This document shows positions 8,741 through 17,421 of a DNA stretch of 64,000 nucleotides, one piece after another (position 1 is the stretch's first letter; each line of letters begins with the position of its first letter). This DNA is from Niallia taxi. Its GTDB lineage: Bacteria; Bacillota; Bacilli; Bacillales; Cytobacillaceae. The stretch lies in the NCBI RefSeq assembly GCF_004005475.1, contig NZ_RZTZ01000002.1, positions 620,001 to 684,000 on the forward strand. The letters are read 5' to 3'. A program made the translations under genes and the position numbers. The notes under the pieces were generated by a model, which ran no database searches, was not told the origin of the DNA, and saw nothing but the letters and a program-made list of their open reading frames with translations.

Positions 8741-9526
8741 ATGGAAATAGTAACAATAGATAATCGGGAGCTGGCATATGTAGAAAAAGGAAAAAGCCAT
8801 GCAAACACAGTTGTTCTTATTCACGGATTTTGTGGAAGTTCTGATTACTGGAAAAAAATAATCGAACCATTGTCTCATACATATCATATAATTGCAGTTG
8901 ATTTGCGTGGCCATGGTCGTTCAACCTTTGATGGAGCAGCATTTGAAATGGAGGATCTAGCAAGAGACGTGAAAGTCCTCTTAGACAGGCTTGGATTACA
9001 TTCTGTGTATCTTTTTGGCCACTCGCTTGGCGGATATGTCACATTGGCATTTGCGGAGCTATTTCCAGAAAGCCTGAAAGGATATGGTCTTATTCACTCG
9101 ACAGCTTACCCAGATAGTGATGAAGGGAAAGCAGGCAGGCTAAAAGCAATTGAAAAGATTCAGGATTTAGGAATACAAGCATTTATTGATGGTCTTATCC
9201 CTAATTTGTTTGCAGATAACTATATGGCTGCAAATCCCGCAGATGTCGAAGACGTGAAGGAGATCGGATATAACACAGATCCCCTTGCTGCAATGGAAAC
9301 ATTGGCAGCTATGAGAAAGCGCCCGGATCGTAATACAGTAATCGATAATCAGGAAATCCCATTTCTTCTTGTGCAGGGACAGTTTGATAAGATTGTTCCT
9401 AAAGACAGGGCAGTAAACTCCTCAGCACCATTTGTAGTGGTGAAAGACATTGATGCAGGACATATGGGCATGATTGAAAACCCAGACGGCCTTCTTTCTA
9501 TACTGGCAGAATTTATGGAGAGCTAA
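8741..9526 (+). CDS. Alpha/beta-fold hydrolase
   Basis: A 261-residue single-domain hydrolase. It has the HGF oxyanion motif (28-30), the nucleophile elbow GHSLGG with Ser95, an acid in the QFDKIVP segment, and His241 in DAGHMGM. No signal peptide, so cytoplasmic. Sequence alone does not give the substrate: esterases, lactonases and carbon-carbon hydrolases share this layout. It stands alone, with a terminator downstream. Confidence 0.92.
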   Translation: MEIVTIDNRELAYVEKGKSHANTVVLIHGFCGSSDYWKKIIEPLSHTYHIIAVDLRGHGRSTFDGAAFEMEDLARDVKVLLDRLGLHSVYLFGHSLGGYVTLAFAELFPESLKGYGLIHSTAYPDSDEGKAGRLKAIEKIQDLGIQAFIDGLIPNLFADNYMAANPADVEDVKEIGYNTDPLAAMETLAAMRKRPDRNTVIDNQEIPFLLVQGQFDKIVPKDRAVNSSAPFVVVKDIDAGHMGMIENPDGLLSILAEFMES

Positions 9527-9627
9527 AAAGTCCAAGGTAATTGCTGGAAGGATATACAATCGGTTTAAAGGCGAAAAAGCTTAAAGTGCTTGTGTGCCAA
9601 CATAATTTCAGATCTGAAATATTGGAG

Positions 9628-9660
9628 AAAAGGGCTTGTTGAAAACAGGTCCTTTTTCTT
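9628..9660 (+). terminator. Terminator between the hydrolase and mrfA
   Basis: AAAAGG and CTTGTT pair with AACAGG and CCTTTT around a GAAA loop, followed by a T-rich run. A 16-base perfect palindrome lies directly in front at 9605-9620. Confidence 0.7.
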
Positions 9661-9727
9661 TTCATTTATATGCTGGAAAACCAAACGTTTATTCGGTATA
9701 TTAGGTACAAGAGGTGAATGGATAAGC

Positions 9728-11977
9728 ATGATAAGAAAAAAATCACTTTCTGAACTTATTGAAGAATTAAGAAAAAATGAAAATATCATCAACTGGCATG
9801 AGATGGAGCCACAGGAAGCAAAAACCAGGCCAATGCCAGAAAGTGTCGACAATAGAATTAAGCTTGCATTACAAAAACGAGGAATTGGCGAATTATACAG
9901 CCACCAATATTCAGCTTACGAAACATTGCAAAAGGGTGAAAATATTGTTGCAGTAACCCCTACTGCTTCAGGCAAAACATTATGCTATAACTTGCCTGTT
10001 CTTCAGTCCATTGCTGAAAATGACGCAAATCGCGCCCTTTATATTTTCCCAACAAAGGCGTTGGCACAAGATCAAAAAAGTGAGTTGAATGAAATCATCA
10101 ATGAGATGGGCATTGACATTAAAAGCTACACGTATGATGGTGATACGTCACCAACAATTCGTCAGGTTGTCAGGAAAGCCGGACATATTGTCATTACAAA
10201 TCCTGATATGCTTCATTCAGCCATATTGCCGCATCACACGAAGTGGGTCAGCTTATTTGAGAATCTAAAGTATGTCGTTATAGATGAACTGCATACATAT
10301 CGGGGCGTTTTTGGTAGCCATGTGGCTAATGTTATTCGGAGACTGAAGCGGATTTGCAAGTTTTATGGCAGTGAGCCAATCTTTATTTGCACCTCTGCAA
10401 CCATTGCAAACCCAAAAGAATTGGCAGAACAGCTGACAGGAAATCCAATGCGTCTCATTGACGATAACGGGGCACCAAGAGGCAGAAAGCATTTTGTTTT
10501 TTATAACCCGCCAATTGTAAATAAACCGCTTAATATCCGCAAAAGCGCAACGGTGGAAGTAAATCAGCTTGCTAAAAATTTTTTAAAAAACAAAATCCAG
10601 ACAATTGTTTTTGCGCGGAGCAGGGTGAGAGTCGAAATAATTTTGAGCCACATCCAGGAACTCGTCAAAGATAAAATTGGACCGAAGTCGATTAGAGGCT
10701 ACCGCGGGGGATATCTTCCGAAACAGCGCCGAGAAATTGAAAAGGGACTGCGTGATGGCGATATTTTAGGGGTAGTGAGCACAAATGCTCTGGAGCTTGG
10801 TGTCGATATCGGACAATTGCAGGTGTGTGTGATGACAGGATACCCTGGCAGTGTTGCAAGTACATGGCAACAGGCAGGACGCGCTGGCAGAAGGCATGGA
10901 GAAGCACTTATATTAATGGTGGCAAGCTCTACACCAATTGATCAGTATATTGTTCAAAATCCAGACTATTTTTTTGACAAAACACCAGAATCAGCAAGAA
11001 TCAACCCAGAGAATTTGATCATTTTAGTTGATCATTTAAAATGCGCGGCATATGAGCTGCCATTTAAAGAAAAGGAAGAATTTGGTCCGCTCGATGTTCA
11101 AGATATTCTTGAATATTTAGTAGAGGAAAAAGTAATTCACCAAAATGGCAATACGTTTTACTGGGCTAATCAGTCTTTTCCTGCGGGCAATATCAGCTTG
11201 CGCTCTGCTTCACAGGAGAATGTAGTAATTATTGATCAATCCGATACAGCAAACCATAAAATTATCGGTGAGATGGACAGATTTAGTGCGATGACCTTAT
11301 TACATGATGAGGCTATTTACTTGCATGAAGGTACTCAGTTTCAAGTGGAAAAGCTTGATTGGGACCATAAGAAGGCGTACGTCCGCGAGGTGGATGTTGA
11401 ATACTACACAGATGCAAATCTCGCAGTACAGCTGAAAGTTTTGGAAATAGATAAAAGTGAAAACAGGCAAAAAACAGCTATTCATTATGGAGACGTCTCC
11501 ATTAATATTCTTCCTTCCATCTTTAAAAAAATCAAGCTGTCAACATTTGAAAACATCGGATCTGGTCCGATTCATCTGCCAGAAGAAGAGCTTCATACAA
11601 GTGCTGCCTGGCTTGAACTTAAAGAGATAGATGAAAGTATTGGGGAAAAGACTTTAGAACAGCTGCTCCTGGGAATTTCCAATGTTCTTCAGCATGTAGT
11701 ACCAGTACATGTAATGTGTGATCGTAATGATATACATGTTGTTTCACAAATTAAAGCAAATCATACAGGACTGCCGACAATCTTCTTGTACGATCACTAT
11801 CCAGGTGGAATTGGACTGGCAGAAGATGTTTATAAGCGGTTTGAACATGTGAAGGCCGCAGCGAAAAATCTCATCCAAAAATGCCCGTGCGACGATGGCT
11901 GCCCTGCATGTATCGGAACCGAAATAGAAGGAATTGCGGCAAAGGCAAAAAGCATTAGAATACTTGATATGTTTTAA
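9728..11977 (+). CDS. mrfA: DEAD/DEAH-box helicase MrfA (YprA), mitomycin repair
   Basis: 3'-5' DNA helicase which, with MrfB, acts in a UvrABC-independent pathway that repairs mitomycin C lesions in B. subtilis. From the ATG at 9728 it has 749 residues, the length of B. subtilis YprA; the longer upstream frame lacks a ribosome site. Visible motifs are PTASGKT (78-84), DELH (186-189), TSATIANP, and the AGRAGR helicase motif. The C-terminal DUF1998 domain has a four-cysteine metal site at 719, 721, 725 and 728. mrfB follows after 59 nt. Confidence 0.95.
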   Translation: MIRKKSLSELIEELRKNENIINWHEMEPQEAKTRPMPESVDNRIKLALQKRGIGELYSHQYSAYETLQKGENIVAVTPTASGKTLCYNLPVLQSIAENDANRALYIFPTKALAQDQKSELNEIINEMGIDIKSYTYDGDTSPTIRQVVRKAGHIVITNPDMLHSAILPHHTKWVSLFENLKYVVIDELHTYRGVFGSHVANVIRRLKRICKFYGSEPIFICTSATIANPKELAEQLTGNPMRLIDDNGAPRGRKHFVFYNPPIVNKPLNIRKSATVEVNQLAKNFLKNKIQTIVFARSRVRVEIILSHIQELVKDKIGPKSIRGYRGGYLPKQRREIEKGLRDGDILGVVSTNALELGVDIGQLQVCVMTGYPGSVASTWQQAGRAGRRHGEALILMVASSTPIDQYIVQNPDYFFDKTPESARINPENLIILVDHLKCAAYELPFKEKEEFGPLDVQDILEYLVEEKVIHQNGNTFYWANQSFPAGNISLRSASQENVVIIDQSDTANHKIIGEMDRFSAMTLLHDEAIYLHEGTQFQVEKLDWDHKKAYVREVDVEYYTDANLAVQLKVLEIDKSENRQKTAIHYGDVSINILPSIFKKIKLSTFENIGSGPIHLPEEELHTSAAWLELKEIDESIGEKTLEQLLLGISNVLQHVVPVHVMCDRNDIHVVSQIKANHTGLPTIFLYDHYPGGIGLAEDVYKRFEHVKAAAKNLIQKCPCDDGCPACIGTEIEGIAAKAKSIRILDMF

Positions 11978-12036
11978 TATGATAAATTAAAAGATTAATA
12001 TTTTAGGTTTAATAGGAACTTATTATAGGAGAAGCC

Positions 12037-13302
12037 ATGTCTATTAAAAATAAATTGCAGCGTTTAAAACCACATTTAAATACTGGCACAAGCAGTCAGG
12101 AGCCACGAGTTTCTAAGCCTGAGCTAACAGGAGTAGAAATTCCTTTTTTGGATGTATGGGCAAGTGAGAATGTCACTCCTTATTGGGTGGATGATAAATA
12201 CTGCCTTATACGTGAGGTCAGATATCCAATTTCCTTTGAACATGGCAACTATGCCTTTCAAGATTTTTTGACAAGTGTACATGCATGGAATCAGTCTGAT
12301 TATCGTCATCCGCTGTCCTCTAAAGGACACAAGGCAGAAGACCTGTTCTTTTTTGACACGGAGACGACTGGTTTAGGCGGAGGAGCAGGCAATAGTATCT
12401 TTATCCTTGGGTATGCAGTTGTAAAGGGTGCAGAGATTGTGCTGAAGCAGCATATTTTGCCAAATCCCGGTGCAGAGGTGCCACTGTTTAAAAGCTTTTT
12501 GGAGAATGTGGATTATACAACACTTGTTACCTATAATGGCAAAGCCTTTGACTGGCCGCAAGTTAAGACAAGGCATGTGTTCGTGAAGGAGCATGTGCCG
12601 AAGCTTCCTGAATTCGGCCATTTCGATTTATATCATGCTTCACGAAGAATGTGGAAGCATAAGCTAGAGCGAACAAAGCTATCCATTGTTGAAAAGGATG
12701 TCCTTGGTGTGGAAAGACAGGATGATATTCCTGGTTTTCTTGCGCCAATGATATATTTTGATTTCGTGGAAAGAAAAGACCCAGAAGGCATGCTTGGGAT
12801 ATTGAAGCATAATGAGATAGATATTCTCTCCCTCATCACCCTTTACACGCATATCAGCTTTCAATTATTAAACAAGGATGTCAATATGTCGGCTAGAGAA
12901 ACATACGAGGTCGGCAGATGGTATGCTTCTTTAGGAGAAAACGCACAAGCTGTTGAAAGTCTGTCAGCTATCATAGATGGAAGCAGTGAAGAAAATATAC
13001 TGGCAAAATTCATCTTGGCAAAGCAATACAAAAGGGAAAAGAAATATACGGAAGCAACATTACTATGGGAGGATATTATGGAAGCTGAGGGCAAGGTAGA
13101 CAGCAAGATAGTATTTGAGTCCTATATTGAAGCAGCAAAACTCCTGGAACATAAAGTGAAGGATTTAGAAAAAGCATTAGCCTATACAAAAAGAGCGTTT
13201 ATGCTGATAGAGGGAACAGAATATGCTGAAAAGCCCCGCTTATTAACAGATATTCACAAAAGGGAGCTGCGTTTGCAGAGGAAAATAGGTATATTAACCT
13301 AA
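12037..13302 (+). CDS. mrfB: DEDDh exonuclease MrfB (YprB), with C-terminal TPR
   Basis: Partner of MrfA in mitomycin C repair. The 421 residues have an RNase H-like exonuclease domain (about 95-270) with the FFDTETTGLGGG motif supplying the first Asp and Glu, a VTYNGKAFDWP second motif, and HNEIDILSL near the third. The C-terminal ~130 residues look like TPR helices (ENAQAVESLSAI; EKKYTEATLLWEDIM). The ATG follows TAGGAGAAG. The adjacent same-strand arrangement is conserved with B. subtilis yprAB. Confidence 0.93.
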   Translation: MSIKNKLQRLKPHLNTGTSSQEPRVSKPELTGVEIPFLDVWASENVTPYWVDDKYCLIREVRYPISFEHGNYAFQDFLTSVHAWNQSDYRHPLSSKGHKAEDLFFFDTETTGLGGGAGNSIFILGYAVVKGAEIVLKQHILPNPGAEVPLFKSFLENVDYTTLVTYNGKAFDWPQVKTRHVFVKEHVPKLPEFGHFDLYHASRRMWKHKLERTKLSIVEKDVLGVERQDDIPGFLAPMIYFDFVERKDPEGMLGILKHNEIDILSLITLYTHISFQLLNKDVNMSARETYEVGRWYASLGENAQAVESLSAIIDGSSEENILAKFILAKQYKREKKYTEATLLWEDIMEAEGKVDSKIVFESYIEAAKLLEHKVKDLEKALAYTKRAFMLIEGTEYAEKPRLLTDIHKRELRLQRKIGILT

Positions 13303-13423
13303 GCGAGGAAATTAAAAAGCCACTATTTACCTTGTTGTCTTAATAAACCTTTCCTATTAAAATAAGATAGAACTGATAAATCCCTTCATTTCAAACAATA
13401 TTTTACAAGTTATTGGAGTGTGC

Positions 13424-13522
13424 ATGTTGTATAAAGTCGTAATGTTCATGTTTTTTGTCGTTGTTTGCCTGACTGCCATTTTATTTTCATCATTAAAAGA
13501 AAATCTATACGCTTTATTATGA
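13424..13522 (+). CDS. Single-pass membrane micropeptide (32 aa)
   Basis: A GGAG five to six bases upstream precedes an ATG that opens a 32-residue frame: MLYKVV, then a hydrophobic stretch (MFMFFVVVCLTAILF), then a polar end SSLKENLYALL. This composition is that of a single transmembrane helix. No family recognised. It fills an otherwise empty 330-nt gap between mrfB and cotD. Support is limited to the ribosome site and the composition. Confidence 0.5.
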   Translation: MLYKVVMFMFFVVVCLTAILFSSLKENLYALL

Positions 13523-13561
13523 ATAATAAATTAAACTTAAAATTTAGGTGTTTGTATTAGT

Positions 13562-13589
13562 ACAAGATAACCTCTCCCGACATAAGTTG
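13562..13589 (+). promoter_or_regulatory. Sigma-K-type promoter for cotD
   Basis: AC, 17 bases, then CATAAGTTG approximates the mother-cell sigma-K pattern and lies about 43 nt before the cotD start. B. subtilis cotD is transcribed by sigma-K with GerE, so the match fits. Confidence 0.45.
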
Positions 13590-13631
13590 TTACTGTAAGA
13601 TAATTATACAAAACGGAGAGGAGATTTTAAA

Positions 13632-13988
13632 ATGCATTGCAGACCTAATGTATTACCAGCAATCTGTCACCCAACTAAATGTTGCGTGAACCACACGTTC
13701 CAAAATAATATTGTTCCTCATATTCACCCAACTCATACTACTACAGTAAACCACGTGAATTATGAGCACCAACATTTCTTCCCACAAACACAATCTGTAC
13801 AAAATGTGGTGACAAACACGCAAGCAAATATGGGGCCAGCACCAGTTCCATTCCCGGTGCCACAACAACCTGCACAAACTGGTGGCGTTCCATTTACAGC
13901 TACTGGAACAGCTTTTCCTGGAGGAGCTCCAGGCGGTTTCCCAGGTGGATTCCAGGGTGGATTCCCAGGTGGTTTTCCTAGAAGATAA
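13632..13988 (+). CDS. cotD: Spore coat protein CotD
   Basis: The 118 residues begin MHCRPNVLPAICHPTKCC, the Cys/His/Pro-rich opening typical of CotD, an inner-coat protein. The middle is His- and Thr-rich (HIHPTHTTTVNHV). The end is a low-complexity tail with several GGFPGG repeats (about residues 98-115), which is longer and more repetitive than I expect for the family. The start has a perfect GGAGAGGAG ribosome site. A terminator follows. Confidence 0.93.
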   Translation: MHCRPNVLPAICHPTKCCVNHTFQNNIVPHIHPTHTTTVNHVNYEHQHFFPQTQSVQNVVTNTQANMGPAPVPFPVPQQPAQTGGVPFTATGTAFPGGAPGGFPGGFQGGFPGGFPRR

Positions 13989-14006
13989 AACTTACTAAAA
14001 CCTTCA

Positions 14007-14040
14007 TGGCTGCCAATTTTCACTCGGCAGCCATTTAATA
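14007..14040 (+). terminator. Terminator after cotD
   Basis: Perfect nine-base stem ATGGCTGCC/GGCAGCCAT with a TTTAAT tail. Confidence 0.8.
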
Positions 14041-14230
14041 TGAACTCGAGGAAAAAAATTTCTCTTTTGGCCGAAAATGCTTATAATGATTCATATGGAG
14101 AAATAACTAAGTCTTATTTACAAAAAAATGTAAAAATGTGGTTATTTTTTATAAGGAACAGAAATAGATTAATTAAGGTTAAATAAGTGCTGAAAAATAA
14201 GAAGTTTATAGGCAAGGGAATGGACAATTC

Positions 14231-14791
14231 ATGAAGGTAGCAGCTATTTCAGGCTATAAGCCATTTGAAATTGGCTTGTTTAAAAAAAATGATCCTGCAG
14301 TCGAATACATAAAAAAAGCGATACGAAAAGAACTGGAGCAGTTGCTTGAAGAGGGGCTTGAATGGGTGCTGATAAGCGGCCAGCTAGGTACAGAGCTCTG
14401 GGCAGCTGAGGTTGTATATGATATGCAGATAAATGGTCATTCAGAATTAAAGCTTGGAGTTGTAACTCCATTTTTAAACCAAGAGCAAGGCTGGAAGGAA
14501 GAAAATAAAGAATGGTATGAAGAGATTTTGATGCAGGCAGACTTTGTCGATTCTGTATCAAAAAAGGATTATGAAGGTCCGAACCAGCTGCGAATGAAAA
14601 ATGTGTTTTTGTTGCAGAAAAGTGATGTGTTGCTGATGTTTTACGATACAGAAAAAACAGGGAGTCCTAAATATTTATACGATCTTGCAGCACAATATAA
14701 GGAAAGAAATAATTATGACATCCGGTTAATCAGTTTTTATGACCTGCAAGCAATTGTTGAAGAAGAACAATATAACAATGACTTCTTCTAG
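14231..14791 (+). CDS. ypsA: SLOG/DUF1273 protein YpsA
   Basis: 186 residues of the YpsA (DUF1273, SLOG superfamily) type, a Rossmann-like fold thought to bind nucleotide ligands. Diagnostic segments are SGYKPFEIGLF, LISGQLGTELWAAEVV and DFVDSVS. YpsA affects cell division in Bacillus and Staphylococcus, and its gene lies next to gpsB in many Firmicutes, as here. The ligand is not known. Confidence 0.92.
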   Translation: MKVAAISGYKPFEIGLFKKNDPAVEYIKKAIRKELEQLLEEGLEWVLISGQLGTELWAAEVVYDMQINGHSELKLGVVTPFLNQEQGWKEENKEWYEEILMQADFVDSVSKKDYEGPNQLRMKNVFLLQKSDVLLMFYDTEKTGSPKYLYDLAAQYKERNNYDIRLISFYDLQAIVEEEQYNNDFF

Positions 14792-14861
14792 AAAAATTGA
14801 CAAATCGGTAAATGTTTGAAAAAATTAATTAAATACGGCAATTGACTGAGGTGAGCGGAAT

Positions 14862-15170
14862 ATGATGCTATCAGATAAGATTAAATTAACGGCTAAGGAT
14901 ATTCTCGAGAAGGAATTCAAAACGGCCATGCGAGGATATAAGCCAGAAGAAGTAGATCAATTTTTAGATTTAATTATTAAAGATTATGAAACATTGCACC
15001 AAGAAATTGAGGAGCTGCAGCAGGAGAATATGCGCTTGAAAAGACAAGTAGAAGACAGCTCCAAAAGGCCGCAGGCACCAACAACCACGGCTGGGACAAC
15101 TAATTTTGATATTTTAAAAAGGCTGTCTAATTTGGAGAAGCATGTTTTTGGCAGCAAGCTTTACGATTGA
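14862..15170 (+). CDS. gpsB: Cell division and PBP1 regulator GpsB
   Basis: A 102-residue DivIVA-like protein. The N-terminal membrane-binding and PBP-docking part ([20 protein letters not shown]) is followed by a coiled coil ([20 protein letters not shown]), a Pro/Thr linker and a short C-terminal helix ([14 protein letters not shown]). GpsB shuttles PBP1 between septum and side wall, so it is functionally linked to ponA, 10 kb away. GAGGTG lies eight bases before the ATG. Confidence 0.96.
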   Translation: MMLSDKIKLTAKDILEKEFKTAMRGYKPEEVDQFLDLIIKDYETLHQEIEELQQENMRLKRQVEDSSKRPQAPTTTAGTTNFDILKRLSNLEKHVFGSKLYD

Positions 15171-15197
15171 GTAAAGTCTGTCATCCAAAATCTGCTA

Positions 15198-15226
15198 TTG
15201 CTATTATTGTGTGGACATACTATAAT
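15198..15226 (+). promoter_or_regulatory. Sigma-A promoter of rnpB
   Basis: TTGCTA, a 17-base spacer and TATAAT sit immediately upstream of the RNase P RNA, placing the start at about 15233. Confidence 0.75.
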
Positions 15227-15239
15227 AACCTTTGTAATC

Positions 15240-15641
15240 AATAACAACGCTTTGGTAATCGCTGCAAACTTTGTTTGTAGAGGAAAGTCCATGCTCGCAC
15301 AGGCTGAGATGCCTGTAGTGTTCGTGCCTAGCCAAAAAATAAGCTAGGGCAGCAAATATTGCTGACGGCAGGGAAAATGCCTAAGTCCTTTGGATATGGC
15401 ATGAATACCTTGAAAGTGCCACAGTGACGGAGCCTGTTCAGAAATGACCAGGGTGGAACGAGGTAAACCCCGCGAGCGAGAAACCCAAATTTTGGTAGGG
15501 GAACTTTCTCTGAGGAACTGAACGAGGAGAAGGACAGATTTTATAATCTGTAGATAGATGGTTACCGCCTTTATACGAGGCCTTTAAAGGTCGTTACAGT
15601 ACAAAGGAACAGAACATGGCTTATAAAGCGTTAATGTTGAT
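15240..15641 (+). ncRNA. rnpB: RNase P RNA (Bacillus B-type)
   Basis: Catalytic RNA that removes 5' leaders from tRNA precursors. Conserved blocks are plain: GAGGAAAGTCCATGCTCGC, GTGCCACAGTGACG, GTAAACCCCGCGAGCGAG, and ACATGGCTTATAAAGCG near the 3' end. The ends pair as helix P1 (AACGCTTT at 15245 with AAAGCGTT at 15625). The layout matches B. subtilis rnpB, and the position between gpsB and ypsC is conserved. Confidence 0.97.
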
Positions 15642-15805
15642 ACACTAAACATGAAAAATAGCACAAGGTGACTCGATGTTTGCACTGACTAAATCAGGTA
15701 AGCATAAAGTCATCTTTTTATTTGAAGATAAATGATATTGGCACATGCCAAATGGACATAATAGGAAATACATAATTAGTTATTTTTTAGGAAATAGGTG
15801 AAGTC

Positions 15806-16939
15806 ATGAAAAAATATTCATTGGTTGCAACAGCAGCAATGGGGCTAGAAGCAATTGTAGCAAAGGAAGTAAGAGATCTTGGCTATGAATGCACGGTTGA
15901 TAACGGCAAGGTTCACTTTAAAGGGGACGAAAAAGCAATTGCAAGATGCAATATGTGGCTTCGAACTGCTGACCGCGTAAAAATCATTGTGGGCGAATTT
16001 AAAGCAACAACCTTTGATGAATTATTTGAAAAAACAAAGGCATTGAACTGGCAGGACTACTTACCAGTTAATGCTCAGTTTCCTGTAGCGGGAAAATCAG
16101 TAAAATCTAAGCTTTTCAGTGTTTCAGACTGTCAGGCAATTGTTAAAAAAGCGATTGTTAACAAATTGAGCACGCATTTCAATAAAACAGGCTGGCTAGA
16201 AGAGAATGGCGCAATGTATAAAATAGAAATCAGTATGTTAAAGGATGTAGCAACATTAACGATTGATACATCAGGCCATGGCCTTCATCGTCGCGGATAC
16301 CGTGTTGGACAAGGGGAAGCGCCAATTAAGGAAACACTTGCAGCAGCCCTGATTCAGCTCACAAACTGGACACCAGACCGTCCTTTTGCTGACCCTTTCT
16401 GTGGTTCTGGCACGATTGCAATTGAAGCAGCCTTAATCGGCCAAAATATCGCTCCCGGCTTTAATCGTGAGTTCATCTCAGAAGAATGGGATTGGATGAG
16501 CGAAAAAATTTGGGATGAAGTCAGAATGGAAGCAGAAGACTTAGCTAATTATGATCAGCCTCTTGACATAACAGGAACTGATATTGATCATAGAATGGTT
16601 AAAATAGCAGGAGAGAATGCTTTCGAAGCAGGTCTTGGCGAGCTTGTAACATTTAAGCAAATGCAAGTAAGAGACTTTACGACAATGAAGGAAAACGGCG
16701 TAATAGTTGGAAATCCGCCATACGGCGAACGATTAGGGGACAAGCCTTCTGTGCAAAAAATGTACCAGGAAATGGGACAAGCGTTTGAACCGCTTGAAAC
16801 ATGGTCTATCTATATGCTGACAGCAGATGAGGAATTTGAAGAGCACTACGGCAAAAAAGCAACAAAAAAACGCAAGCTCTTCAATGGCTTCATTAAGACA
16901 GATTATTATCAATACTGGGGCAGAAGAAAACGGGATTAA
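15806..16939 (+). CDS. rlmL: THUMP-domain 23S rRNA guanine-N2 methyltransferase (YpsC/RlmL-like)
   Basis: 377 residues. The N-terminal THUMP RNA-binding region spans about 1-155. The UPF0020 methyltransferase domain has motif I DPFCGSGT (from Asp196) and the catalytic NPPY (from Asn303). By family it makes m2G in 23S rRNA, equivalent to the N-terminal half of E. coli RlmKL (the RlmK half is absent, as usual in Firmicutes). Conserved position after rnpB. Confidence 0.93.
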   Translation: MKKYSLVATAAMGLEAIVAKEVRDLGYECTVDNGKVHFKGDEKAIARCNMWLRTADRVKIIVGEFKATTFDELFEKTKALNWQDYLPVNAQFPVAGKSVKSKLFSVSDCQAIVKKAIVNKLSTHFNKTGWLEENGAMYKIEISMLKDVATLTIDTSGHGLHRRGYRVGQGEAPIKETLAAALIQLTNWTPDRPFADPFCGSGTIAIEAALIGQNIAPGFNREFISEEWDWMSEKIWDEVRMEAEDLANYDQPLDITGTDIDHRMVKIAGENAFEAGLGELVTFKQMQVRDFTTMKENGVIVGNPPYGERLGDKPSVQKMYQEMGQAFEPLETWSIYMLTADEEFEEHYGKKATKKRKLFNGFIKTDYYQYWGRRKRD

Positions 16940-17025
16940 TTGTAAAAAGCAACAGATGTAGTGCGTATATTTTCTCCATCATTTGTGTATATATAAATCT
17001 ATATGCCGTTGGTGGAGGGAAAACG

Positions 17026-17193
17026 ATGATGGACAATACAATTGATTATCAAAAAATATTGAATGCGATTAACCAGTCATTAGATATTATCAAAAACGAA
17101 GATATCGGAGAAGATATGCTTCAGCCATATATAGATGCACAGCAGACAGTTATGCAAGCAATGAACTTTTCCATATCAAACAGCATCAAGTAG
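17026..17193 (+). CDS. Hypothetical small protein (55 aa)
   Basis: A GGTGGAGGG ribosome site precedes ATGATG at 17026. The 55 residues are acidic and helical (YQKILNAINQSLDIIKN; MLQPYIDAQQTVMQAM). The last codons form the left arm of a terminator, showing that this is a real, separately ended transcription unit. Family not recognised. Confidence 0.72.
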   Translation: MMDNTIDYQKILNAINQSLDIIKNEDIGEDMLQPYIDAQQTVMQAMNFSISNSIK

Positions 17194-17220
17194 AAAGCCT
17201 GATGCTGTCTTTTCTTTTTT
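17181..17220 (+). terminator. Terminator overlapping the 55-aa gene's stop
   Basis: CAGCATCA pairs with TGATGCTG, followed by TCTTTTCTTTTTT. The left arm is coding sequence. Confidence 0.88.
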
Positions 17221-17253
17221 AAAACTTTTTCGATTAAAATGGCAATACATGTA

Positions 17254-17286
17254 AGAGGGTGCTGTGCCAAAATTGGCGGCCCTCTT
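17254..17286 (+). terminator. Second hairpin before the helicase gene
   Basis: AGAGGG pairs with CCCTCT around an inner GCCAA/TTGGC stem, followed by TTTTCG. It may be a terminator or a leader structure; the short T-run makes this uncertain. Confidence 0.4.
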
Positions 17287-17421
17287 TTCGCTTGAATAGT
17301 ACAAATTAATTGCCTATTTTAATCATGTCACACATTATAGTTAATGGAGGCATCCTCCTGTTAGAAATTAGTGAATTTACTTGCAGGCAGGCCTCTTATT
17401 TCATTTTTGCGGAGGGGTATC

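Noticed and set aside
9590-9727. Longer N-terminus for MrfA
   Set aside because: It would run through a terminator hairpin, lacks a ribosome site, and exceeds the known length of YprA.
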